Of a stretch of 18,202 nt of DNA, positions 8,190 to 15,458 are shown piece by piece. Each line of letters opens with the position of its first letter. Position 1 is the stretch's first letter. The notes below the pieces were generated by a model. The model ran no database searches and had not been told where the DNA came from. It saw nothing but the letters and a program-made list of their open reading frames with translations. Origin of the DNA: Bacteroidota bacterium (GTDB taxonomy: Bacteria; Bacteroidota; Bacteroidia; NORP154); the NCBI GenBank assembly GCA_002401055.1, contig NVRZ01000004.1, positions 1 through 18,202 on the forward strand, in the 5' to 3' direction. A program made the translations under genes and the position numbers.

Positions 8190-10172
8190 TTATAAGGAAT
8201 GGTCCTCCTTGCCAAATATTATCGGGTTCCCTTCATTGACTTTGACCTGAAAGTTGTCAATTACAAATGACTCGCGGCCAACATTCCACACGTAAACCTT
8301 AATTAAATCTTCTTTTGACCTTATGTGCTTGAACCGCCAAGAATGATAACACTTTGCCCATTCTCCTTCATTTTTAATGAAATACGACAGATTCATGCCC
8401 CTCCATTCATATACCTTACTTGGCGACTCTAAAGTAATTACCATAATGGCATCCGTCTGTTTGTTTTCGAGGTTTACCCAAAGACTCGTATGAATAAGAT
8501 TATCCGTCGCATTGAACAAATCTTTAACTTTCATCTCCAGCGTAGGACCAAATTCAATTTCAGATGTGAATTGATACCCAAACGAACCATTCAAGCCGGA
8601 GCTATCCATCCTCCCAACACCACTCTTTGTCCATTCCGTTTCCTCCTTATCAAAATCATTTAGCAATAGAAAAACCTGATCATTGTTAACACATACGTTT
8701 GTGGTTTCTCTGCCAAATAAATAATACTCCGAATTGAAATAATAAGTTCGCTGCAGTATGCAAGGATATTTATCCTGAATGATTTCCGGTATTTCGCTGG
8801 GACTGTAACCACTGGACCAACAATATGAAAAGTATTCCGTCTTCGCCGCATCAACGATGTCGATCATTTTCATTAAATCCTGCCTCCCATAATTAACGTA
8901 TTTAAGATGGTAAGAATCTGTCCTAAATGGAATAAAATCAATTTGTTTGTCATAGCGATCCAAGTAATAATTGATAAAATGTGGATGGCCCACATTAACA
9001 GTCATGGTTATGTTTTGCCCGCCATACCTTTCCACGCTATCTATCGATTTTTGAACAATTTCCTTTAGCACACCAAAAAAGTTAGTCTGATAAAAAGATT
9101 GGCTATAAACTGTGTTCACTACTCCAAATACGAGCAAGCCAATAGTCATTATTAGCTTTGGCGATGAACGAGAGGTATCCTTGACAAAGGAAAAGACCAA
9201 AAAAATCAGGAACGGAAAGGAAAAGATTAATACGGACCTCTGTAGAACCGGATTTACAAAAACTGAATACGTGTATCCAACAACAAATGGGAGAATAAAC
9301 CAAACTAAATAGATTGCATGATGCTTGGTCAGTGCTATCTTTTTTCGAATGTGATACAGGCTAATAAACAAGATTGAAAAAAGTACAGCAAGCACTGAAT
9401 AAGAGTTATTAAAGAGAAAGAATATGTACCTGAGAAACCAGTTATCCTCTTGGCTTGGAGATCCTAGCCAACCAGCTTCCCTAAGTCCACCAAGCCTAAG
9501 ATGGCCCAGAGAAATATCAAAATGCGGCAGAAAAAGAATGAAGATAAAGAATGCAGAGATGACATACCCCTTGTAATTCCGTTTGTTCAAAAAGATAAAT
9601 CCTGTCAGACCAATAACTATCACTTGAAAAAAACTGAAATAGTGCATGTAGATTGCCAGTGTCGTGGTAAGCGTATATCCTACGACTTTCCAGACTAACC
9701 TTGTGTTGGGCCGAAAAAGCAACAAATGCCAAAACCATGCTGACATTAAAGTGAACAACAGCCCTGGCGAATACGGCCTTGCTATTTGACTATAAATTAG
9801 AGGAAATTGAAGAAAACACATAGTCGCAGCACAATATAGACCGACGGTTTTATTGAAACTATAAGCGGGTATTAAGTACGAAAACACCACCACAAAAATC
9901 CCGGAGATAACGAAGGGAAATCGGATGCTCGCCTCTGTTATGCCAAAGACTTTGGTCCAGAAGTACATAAGAACCTGAACACCTGCAGGGTGGCCATCAG
10001 GGCGCACGCCGAGGTCAACAACCTCTTTCAGCGTGTTAAATTGCAATCTATGTAGGACACTAACCTCATCACCGCTAATTGAAAGTTCCGCATAATTATA
10101 GAAGCGCAAGTACGCCGCAACCACAACGATTAAGCCCAATATTAGCTCATTAATATACTTATCAAATTTCAA
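8190..10172 (-). CDS. GT-C family membrane glycosyltransferase (PMT/ArnT-like) with C-terminal extra domain
   Basis: A 660-residue integral membrane protein of the GT-C fold, the group that includes protein O-mannosyltransferases and ArnT; such enzymes use a polyprenyl-phosphate sugar on the periplasmic side. Seen: a first transmembrane helix (9-25), then a first loop with GDE (34-36), the usual place of the catalytic acid; PDGHP and a RPYSPG loop; and about ten to eleven further hydrophobic segments to roughly residue 370. A soluble part follows, and the last 162 residues (499-660) form a separate domain with NDFD, WVNLEN, KVYVWNVG and IDNF that is also present in the glycosyltransferase at 10773-12899. 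Donor and acceptor are unknown. The start is TTG at 10172; the nearest in-frame upstream stop lies about 13 codons before it with no better start between. The stop is 41 bases before the porZ start, so read-through into porZ is possible. Confidence 0.82.
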   Translation of the reverse strand: MKFDKYINELILGLIVVVAAYLRFYNYAELSISGDEVSVLHRLQFNTLKEVVDLGVRPDGHPAGVQVLMYFWTKVFGITEASIRFPFVISGIFVVVFSYLIPAYSFNKTVGLYCAATMCFLQFPLIYSQIARPYSPGLLFTLMSAWFWHLLLFRPNTRLVWKVVGYTLTTTLAIYMHYFSFFQVIVIGLTGFIFLNKRNYKGYVISAFFIFILFLPHFDISLGHLRLGGLREAGWLGSPSQEDNWFLRYIFFLFNNSYSVLAVLFSILFISLYHIRKKIALTKHHAIYLVWFILPFVVGYTYSVFVNPVLQRSVLIFSFPFLIFLVFSFVKDTSRSSPKLIMTIGLLVFGVVNTVYSQSFYQTNFFGVLKEIVQKSIDSVERYGGQNITMTVNVGHPHFINYYLDRYDKQIDFIPFRTDSYHLKYVNYGRQDLMKMIDIVDAAKTEYFSYCWSSGYSPSEIPEIIQDKYPCILQRTYYFNSEYYLFGRETTNVCVNNDQVFLLLNDFDKEETEWTKSGVGRMDSSGLNGSFGYQFTSEIEFGPTLEMKVKDLFNATDNLIHTSLWVNLENKQTDAIMVITLESPSKVYEWRGMNLSYFIKNEGEWAKCYHSWRFKHIRSKEDLIKVYVWNVGRESFVIDNFQVKVNEGNPIIFGKEDHSL

Positions 10173-10202
10173 AATAATGTCGTCTATTGCGATGCAATTA
10201 TA

Positions 10203-10215
10203 CTGATAATATCAG
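10203..10215. other. 13-bp perfect palindrome
   Basis: CTGATA-A-TATCAG, between the divergent glycosyltransferase gene and tRNA-Arg. It could be an operator for either side; no regulator is known. Confidence 0.3.
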
Positions 10216-10234
10216 ATGAACATCAAATTAAACT

Positions 10235-10242
10235 TATATTTG
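10235..10242 (+). promoter_or_regulatory. Possible -7 element for tRNA-Arg
   Basis: TATATTTG fits TAnnTTTG and would start transcription near 10249, about 60 bases before the tRNA. The -33 region is not convincing. Confidence 0.4.
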
Positions 10243-10307
10243 ACGCCTGAAACGAGGCGAGCATTTCGCGCTATTTTCGCATAGATTTCCGCGTCTCGAA
10301 ACAAGAA

Positions 10308-10381
10308 GCACCCGTAGTTCAACTGGATAGAATATCTGACTTCGGATCAGAGGGTTGGGGGTTCGAATCCCTCCGGGTGTA
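10308..10381 (+). tRNA. tRNA-Arg (TCG)
   Basis: A 74-base cloverleaf. The acceptor stem is GCACCCG/CGGGTGT (the first pair is G-U). The anticodon stem TCTGA/TCAGA holds loop CTTCGGA with anticodon TCG, which reads CGA. The T arm is GGGGG-TTCGAAT-CCCTC, with discriminator A73. CCA is not encoded. The last 16 bases of the gene, plus one base, are repeated exactly at 10525-10541. Confidence 0.95.
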
Positions 10382-10541
10382 CAAAACTCAAAAGTCTTTA
10401 TCTGACATATTTGCTTTGAACAAGGCAAGAGTTCGCTCATGGCCGAAGTGAAAAGCAACAATGTGTTGAGCGTAGCTAAAAGACTTTTGTTTTGTCATCC
10501 TAGTCTCAGCGAGCGAAGTGAGCTAATCCCTCCGGGTGTAC
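10366..10541. repeat. Direct repeat of the tRNA-Arg 3' end (two copies)
   Basis: AATCCCTCCGGGTGTAC occurs at 10366-10382 (end of tRNA-Arg) and again at 10525-10541, 17 of 17 bases identical, with 142 bases between. Such a duplicated tRNA 3' end is what tRNA-targeted integration leaves (att-like sites), but no integrase or cargo gene lies between. It may be a remnant, a small non-coding element, or a partial tRNA duplication. Confidence 0.7.
10381..10495 (+). other. Long inverted repeat with structured interior behind tRNA-Arg
   Basis: The arm at 10381-10400 (ACAAAACTCAAAAGTCTTTA) is complementary to the arm at 10477-10495 (TAAAAGACTTTTGTTTTGT) apart from a two-base bulge and one end base. 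In between, TTGCTTT (10411-10417) can pair with AAAGCAA (10452-10458) and CGCTCA (10434-10439) with TGAGCG (10467-10472); these two helices cross. It could end the tRNA transcript or be a small structured RNA. Confidence 0.5.
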
Positions 10542-10749
10542 TTGATGACCAAGCTCAATCCGCGACAGTGGACAGCATTTTACTTGTGACGAATCATGCG
10601 TAAGCATGTAGGAGACAAAAAGCAAAAGCTAATTGCGAGCAAAGCGAGTAGTTGCTAGTTCCTTTCACGATTAAGAGGGATCATGAAGCGACTACTACCA
10701 AAACAGCACCTTCCATTTAATGATCTGGTTATTAGAGTGTTGCGATCAT
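10542..10749. other. Gene-free stretch with palindromes
   Basis: Together with the repeat region to its left this makes about 390 bases without a gene. It holds a CATGC-GTAA-GCATG hairpin (10595-10608; GTAA is a GNRA-type loop) and GCGAGCAAAGCGAG (10635-10648), which resembles GCGAGCGAAGTGAG at 10509-10522. An open frame on the plus strand from 10683 runs antisense into the glycosyltransferase and looks spurious. Confidence 0.4.
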
Positions 10750-10765
10750 TGTTCCACGTGAAACG
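10750..10765. promoter_or_regulatory. parS-like centromere site 1
   Basis: TGTTCCACGTGAAACG matches the ParB-binding consensus TGTTNCACGTGAAACA except at the last base. It lies seven bases past the stop codon of the glycosyltransferase at 10773. The identical 16-mer, inverted, is at 14967-14982. Confidence 0.75.
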
Positions 10766-10772
10766 TACCAAT

Positions 10773-12899
10773 TTAAAGACTGGTTTTGCTAATTCCAAGC
10801 TTCGCTATCTCAATCCTAAAGTCATCAATAAATCCCTCATTGTCTCCCGTATTCCACACATAAACCCCGAGTTTTGCATTCAAGCCAAAATGGTCCGGTA
10901 TCTCCGATTTTATTTTAATCTTGAGCCAACCATCCTTAAATTGATCAAACTTCTCCTTTTTCTCTGCTTGCCAAAAAGTGGGCAGGCCCTCCTCTCTGAT
11001 TTCTATTACCAGGAGAAGTCCATGAAAGTCCTGAGAATATATCATCACACTGGACTTAACAAAGCTCTTGTCACCTTCTTTTAAACCAATATTCATAAGT
11101 TGATTGGAAAAGGTGGCAGAATAACCCCCTGCTTTTACCCTGTTCGCTCTGCTTCCCGAGTAACCCAATCCCAATTGTATATCATCCTGCGCAACACTCC
11201 AGCCGGCATTCTCCTGTTCAAAATCGTTAAACTCAATGCGAACTGGGTATTCATTAATTTGTTTTAGTAATTGAGGTCGGTCAATTGCATACAGCTCTAT
11301 CCTTCCCTCACTGAACAGTTGCCGAAACATCTCGGCAGGCATTCGGCAATAAGGAGGAAGACCCACTACGGAAAGGCCACTCAACTCCCGCGAAAAACCA
11401 TTAAGCAACAAATATATGTGCTGACTCTCTTTAAAGTTGAATGTGTCCGCTTCACCGTAACTAATAAATTTCGTACTAGAGAATGGATCAAATCCCATGT
11501 AATACTCGCCCAAGTTACTTTGTACCGTATTTGTGATCACGACATTGCTGCCCGTATCCTTGTTAAAGTACTCCTTTATCAGTTTCTTTTGTTTCTCGTA
11601 TCCCGAACTGCGTCCATAGCTCATTATTTCCAGCGGCTGGATGAAGAGAATTGATACGAACATTCCCAGAAAAACATATCCCCTAATCGATTTATTATTA
11701 ACCGTGAATAGCGCTCTTAAACTAACCAACGTTAATAATGGAATGTACACAAATTGCCAGCTTTTATAGTCGTTAAGAACTGACACTAAAGCCAAAATCA
11801 GTGCTCCACTTAAAACCCACGCCAGCCGCTTTTTATACATCAAAAACTCAAAAATAATCGGCGCACCTACGATTGCCGCGATTGGAATCAAAAACGAAAA
11901 GTATCGCGCATTCATCGGCATAGGAATATATTGATCAGGGGAAGTGCTCATAAAAAAGGCAGATAGAAAGACCAGCACCAAGACAATAGCTATAAAAGTG
12001 TCCTCCTGCAACTTGATCAAATTAGCTTTTCGCAGTGAGAAGATAACGGGGATAGAAAAAAGTAGTCCAATCAACATACTTCTCTGAATAAACAAGTCAA
12101 ACAAGCCATAGGTGAGCCGGACTACCATATCCAAGTTCGTTTTGTGCTCAAACCCGTGAACCGTGAAGAAACTGCTCATTCTTATCGCATCAAAACGAGT
12201 AAAATATGCGCCTGTTTCATATTTAACATAGAAGAAATAAGCAATCACCATTAGAAGAGACATTACCACACTAGAAAACCAGAACTTTACGTCTCTTCGT
12301 TGTAACATATCAACCAGAAAAAGTACCGTAAACGCAGGTAGTAAGAGTAAAACAGTCACTTTTGTAACAAACCCAATGAACAGCATTGCGGAAAATAGTG
12401 CACCGCTTACTAGAGCTGGTTTCAGAACAGAAATAAATTTGTAATAGTACAACACTGCAACTGCACCAAACACAGAGAATGTAACATACACATCCGGCAT
12501 GGTTTTATCAGAATAGAAGATCGTAGAAGGGCTAAGACAATACACGGACATGGCAATAATAGCAACGGCGGGAGGCTGTTTAAAACAGAGCATTAACAGC
12601 AACCACAACGTTGCAATACTTACTAAAATCGGAGGAATAGACGCTGATTGATCGTCAATTCCAAATAAACTGTATGAAATGGCGGTGGGAACCACCACTC
12701 CCCAGCGATATGTATCCGGATCATCAGAAATTTCAAAATCTCCATTCGACATTGTGGCAGCCAACCTGGAATAGGCAATATCATCATAGCCATGAAGGCC
12801 CATATAGCCATGCGTGTGAAAAAAAATGATGAAAAGGGACAAAAAGACCGCAAATAACAGCTTGCACTTATTATCGCTTGTTAGATGTCCAAAATTCAT
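10773..12899 (-). CDS. Second GT-C family membrane glycosyltransferase with the same C-terminal domain
   Basis: A 708-residue polytopic protein. A first transmembrane helix (13-28) is followed by GYDDIAYSRLA (37-47), whose aspartates stand where GT-C enzymes of the PMT/ArnT type keep the catalytic acid. About eleven further hydrophobic segments reach roughly residue 425, with a periplasmic-type loop (YDD to YRWG) and TSPDQYIPMPMNARYFSF. A soluble region follows with DTGSNVVITNTVQSNLGEYY. The final 157 residues (552-708) carry NDFE, LLLVIEI, GVYVWNTG and IDDF, at nearly the same spacing as in the glycosyltransferase at 8190-10172, although the membrane parts differ strongly. The sugar, carrier and acceptor are unknown; lipid A/LPS or protein glycosylation are both possible. 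ATG start at 12899. mnmG lies 96 bases upstream on the same strand, with no clear promoter seen in the gap. Confidence 0.8.
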   Translation of the reverse strand: MNFGHLTSDNKCKLLFAVFLSLFIIFFHTHGYMGLHGYDDIAYSRLAATMSNGDFEISDDPDTYRWGVVVPTAISYSLFGIDDQSASIPPILVSIATLWLLLMLCFKQPPAVAIIAMSVYCLSPSTIFYSDKTMPDVYVTFSVFGAVAVLYYYKFISVLKPALVSGALFSAMLFIGFVTKVTVLLLLPAFTVLFLVDMLQRRDVKFWFSSVVMSLLMVIAYFFYVKYETGAYFTRFDAIRMSSFFTVHGFEHKTNLDMVVRLTYGLFDLFIQRSMLIGLLFSIPVIFSLRKANLIKLQEDTFIAIVLVLVFLSAFFMSTSPDQYIPMPMNARYFSFLIPIAAIVGAPIIFEFLMYKKRLAWVLSGALILALVSVLNDYKSWQFVYIPLLTLVSLRALFTVNNKSIRGYVFLGMFVSILFIQPLEIMSYGRSSGYEKQKKLIKEYFNKDTGSNVVITNTVQSNLGEYYMGFDPFSSTKFISYGEADTFNFKESQHIYLLLNGFSRELSGLSVVGLPPYCRMPAEMFRQLFSEGRIELYAIDRPQLLKQINEYPVRIEFNDFEQENAGWSVAQDDIQLGLGYSGSRANRVKAGGYSATFSNQLMNIGLKEGDKSFVKSSVMIYSQDFHGLLLVIEIREEGLPTFWQAEKKEKFDQFKDGWLKIKIKSEIPDHFGLNAKLGVYVWNTGDNEGFIDDFRIEIAKLGISKTSL

Positions 12900-12995
12900 G
12901 GTTCCCGGATCATTAGGATTACAGAAGCCTTACGCGTGTACTTATGGTGCGGATCGTTCACAATCATGTAAGCTTAAAATCCAAGGTGAGTATAA

Positions 12996-14864
12996 TTAAC
13001 GTCCTAAATACACCATCAACACCGAAATATCAGAAGGTGACACCCCGCTTATCCTAGAAGCCTGCCCAATCGTAGCGGGTTTAATCTTGCTCAACTTTTC
13101 CCTGGCCTCAGATGAAAGGGAGTTTAAGCCCGAGTATTCAAAATCAGCATGTAATTTTATATTCTCCAGACGCGACATCTTTTCGACCTGCTCTCTCTCT
13201 CTTTCCAGATAGCCCGCGTATTTCAGTTGTATCTCCGCCTGCTCTGCCCCCTCTTTCTTTGCCGACAGTCCGTCAATAAAATTAGCCAGCTCAGGTAATT
13301 GGTCCTGCAACTCATAAATATTTATCTGCGGCCTTGATAGAATTTTGTTTAGCCTTGTTTTTTGCTTTATCTCTGCGGTGCCCACACGATTTAATAAATC
13401 ATTGATCTCTTCAGGTGTCGTAGATGTATTTTCAATATAGGTTAGCAGACTATCCGCAGAATTGCGTTTGTCCTCCACCGCCCTCATTCTATCCTCACCC
13501 GCAAGCCCCAGCTCGTGAGCTTTGGGAGTCAATCTAAGATCTGCATTGTCTTGTCTTAGAAGCAGCCTATACTCCGCTCTTGACGTAAACATGCGATAAG
13601 GCTCCTCTGTGCCCTTTGTTATCAGATCATCTATTAACACGCCTATATAAGCCTCTGAGCGACCCAAAATAAATGGCTCCTTACCATTTACCTTCAAATG
13701 CGCATTTATTCCGGCCATTAACCCCTGACACGCAGCCTCCTCATATCCTGTGGTGCCATTAATTTGCCCTGCAAAGTAAAGATGCCCTATAAATTGTGTT
13801 TCAAGCGTCATTCGTAACTGTGATGGAGGGAAATAGTCATATTCTATCGCATAACCTGGCCTAAACATCTTGGCATTCTCAAAGCCTTTTATGGTTTTAA
13901 GCGCTTTGCTCTGAATTTCCTCCGACAAAGAGGTAGAAAAACCATTTAGATAAATCTCCACCGTATTCCATCCTTCCGGCTCAACAAACAGCTGATGCCG
14001 ATCCCTCTCTGAGAACCTTTCTATTTTATCCTCTATAGAAGGACAATACCTTGGGCCAGTTCCCTCTATTCTTCCAGCATACATCGGCGAATCGGCGAAA
14101 CCAGTTTTGAGTATCTCGTGGGTACTCTCATTGGTGTATGTTATGTGGCAACTCCGTTGCTTGCTTAAGATTTTTGTATTCGTAAACGAAAATTTTGACG
14201 GCTCGCTATCGCCGTATTGCTCTTCCATTAGATTATAATTCAATGATCTTCCATCGATCCTTGGGGGCGTTCCTGTCTTCATTCTTCCAGTTTCAAAGCC
14301 ATGACTACTCAATTGCTCTGTAATTCCTTCGGAAGCCTTCTCCCCTACTCTTCCCCCTCCAAAATTCTTTTTACCTATGTGGATCAATCCGTTTAGGAAG
14401 GTCCCCGCCGTAAGCACGACAGACTTGGCTGAAATCTCCTTTCCCATAGAGGTATGCACACCAACCACTATATTATCTACAATTAATAGCTTGGTAACCG
14501 TATCCTGCCAGAAATCTATATTTGCTATCCTTTCCAGCGTCTTTCTCCACTCGTCAGCAAATTCAGCACGATCATTTTGTGCTCTAGGACTCCACATTGC
14601 AGGGCCCTTGGACAAGTTCAACATCCTAAATTGGATCATCGTATTGTCTGTAACAATCCCGCTGTATCCACCCAAGGCGTCAATTTCTCGAATTATCTGA
14701 CCTTTTGCAATACCGCCCATTGCAGGGTTACATGACATCTGCGCTATTCTCGACAGATCCATCGTGATCATCAAAACCGATGATCCTAAATTAGCGGCCG
14801 ATGCTGCAGCCTCACAACCTGCATGGCCACCACCAACAACGATTACATCATAACGATTTAGCAT
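12996..14864 (-). CDS. mnmG: tRNA uridine-5-carboxymethylaminomethyl modification enzyme MnmG
   Basis: With MnmE it builds the cmnm5 side chain on the wobble uridine of several tRNAs, using FAD and methylene-tetrahydrofolate; cytoplasmic. The protein has 622 residues, full family length. Seen: the FAD-binding GGGHAGCEAA (11-20), the first family signature around NPAMGGIAKGQIIREIDALGG (46-66), RAQNDRAEF, VLTAGTFLNG, GRMKTGTPPRIDGRS, GYAIEYDYFPP and GLMAGINAHLK; then FTSRAEYRLLLRQDNADLRLT and the C-terminal helical domain ending in SRISGVSPSDISVLMVYL. ATG start at 14864; an AGGAAGG stretch lies about 20 bases upstream, too far for a normal ribosome site. It follows ybeY on the same strand after 119 bases that contain a parS-like site. 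In many bacteria mnmG (gidA) lies near oriC. Confidence 0.97.
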   Translation of the reverse strand: MLNRYDVIVVGGGHAGCEAAASAANLGSSVLMITMDLSRIAQMSCNPAMGGIAKGQIIREIDALGGYSGIVTDNTMIQFRMLNLSKGPAMWSPRAQNDRAEFADEWRKTLERIANIDFWQDTVTKLLIVDNIVVGVHTSMGKEISAKSVVLTAGTFLNGLIHIGKKNFGGGRVGEKASEGITEQLSSHGFETGRMKTGTPPRIDGRSLNYNLMEEQYGDSEPSKFSFTNTKILSKQRSCHITYTNESTHEILKTGFADSPMYAGRIEGTGPRYCPSIEDKIERFSERDRHQLFVEPEGWNTVEIYLNGFSTSLSEEIQSKALKTIKGFENAKMFRPGYAIEYDYFPPSQLRMTLETQFIGHLYFAGQINGTTGYEEAACQGLMAGINAHLKVNGKEPFILGRSEAYIGVLIDDLITKGTEEPYRMFTSRAEYRLLLRQDNADLRLTPKAHELGLAGEDRMRAVEDKRNSADSLLTYIENTSTTPEEINDLLNRVGTAEIKQKTRLNKILSRPQINIYELQDQLPELANFIDGLSAKKEGAEQAEIQLKYAGYLEREREQVEKMSRLENIKLHADFEYSGLNSLSSEAREKLSKIKPATIGQASRISGVSPSDISVLMVYLGR

Positions 14865-14966
14865 ATCAAGATCAATATTTCACCTTCCTATCTCTTACTT
14901 CTATTAAATAGGTCCGGTGTTACTTGCCAATAACTATGCCCAAATGCTTAACCAATTTAAATGGCT

Positions 14967-14982
14967 CGTTTCACGTGGAACA
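14967..14982. promoter_or_regulatory. parS-like centromere site 2
   Basis: CGTTTCACGTGGAACA is the exact reverse complement of the 16-mer at 10750-10765, again one base off the ParB consensus. It sits one base beyond the ybeY stop codon and about 100 bases before mnmG. Confidence 0.75.
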
Positions 14983-14983
14983 T

Positions 14984-15418
14984 TTAAAATTTTTTGGAGA
15001 GCAAAGATAGATATAAATCCTCTTGTGTGGTCATCGAGTCCTTCATGCTCTTACTCTTGTCGGTGTAACCGAGCAGATGCAGTAACCCATGAATCATCAC
15101 TCTATGTAACTCCTGTTCAACTGTATTATTAAATTTTATTGCATTCTCTGTAATTCTTTCCATGCTAATATATACCTCCCCTTCCGTTCCTTCGCCATTT
15201 GATAAGTCAAACGCGATTACATCGGTTAAGTTGTTGGTTTTCAGGTATTTAATGTTGATTTCTAGCAGCGCGGAGTCCGTACAAAACACATACGACAAAC
15301 CGCTGACGGCCCCTTCCTCAGCCTCGACAACAGTATGCAGCCAATCCGCAAGAATTGTCTTGTGCATTAGGGTGTCAATTACCCCATCAAAATAAAAATC
15401 GATTGGAAATTTGCTCAC
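14984..15418 (-). CDS. ybeY: rRNA maturation endoribonuclease YbeY
   Basis: YbeY is a zinc-dependent RNase of 16S rRNA 3'-end maturation and ribosome quality control; cytoplasmic. It has 144 residues. Seen: the mid-protein TDVIAFDL (65-72) and the metal-binding core HGLLHLLGYTDKSK (110-123) with H110 and H114. The third histidine of the usual HGxLHLxGYDH motif is replaced, and an aspartate (D120) is nearby; I recall this as the Bacteroidota form (GYxDK), not as damage. GTG start at 15418; an in-frame TGA lies about five codons upstream with no other start between. The gene lies 40 bases behind the ATPase gene and upstream of mnmG. Confidence 0.92.
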   Translation of the reverse strand: MSKFPIDFYFDGVIDTLMHKTILADWLHTVVEAEEGAVSGLSYVFCTDSALLEINIKYLKTNNLTDVIAFDLSNGEGTEGEVYISMERITENAIKFNNTVEQELHRVMIHGLLHLLGYTDKSKSMKDSMTTQEDLYLSLLSKKF

Positions 15419-15458
15419 AATACTGAGCCCGAATCATTGGTTGCAGAAATACCCAATT

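Noticed and set aside
10234..10461. Open frame of 75 codons on the minus strand containing GGIRTPNPLIRSQ
   Set aside because: It is the antisense of tRNA-Arg; this peptide pattern is a familiar false gene opposite arginine tRNA genes.
10382..10680. CRISPR array
   Set aside because: Repeats are few, of different lengths and not regularly spaced; no cas gene is present.
10382..10749. Replication origin inside the gene-free stretch
   Set aside because: I found no cluster of DnaA boxes of the TTATCCACA type and no AT-rich unwinding block; only parS-like sites support origin proximity.
10683..11084. Open frame of 133 codons on the plus strand
   Set aside because: It lies mostly opposite the conserved C-terminal domain of the glycosyltransferase, runs across the parS-like site, and shows no recognisable domain.
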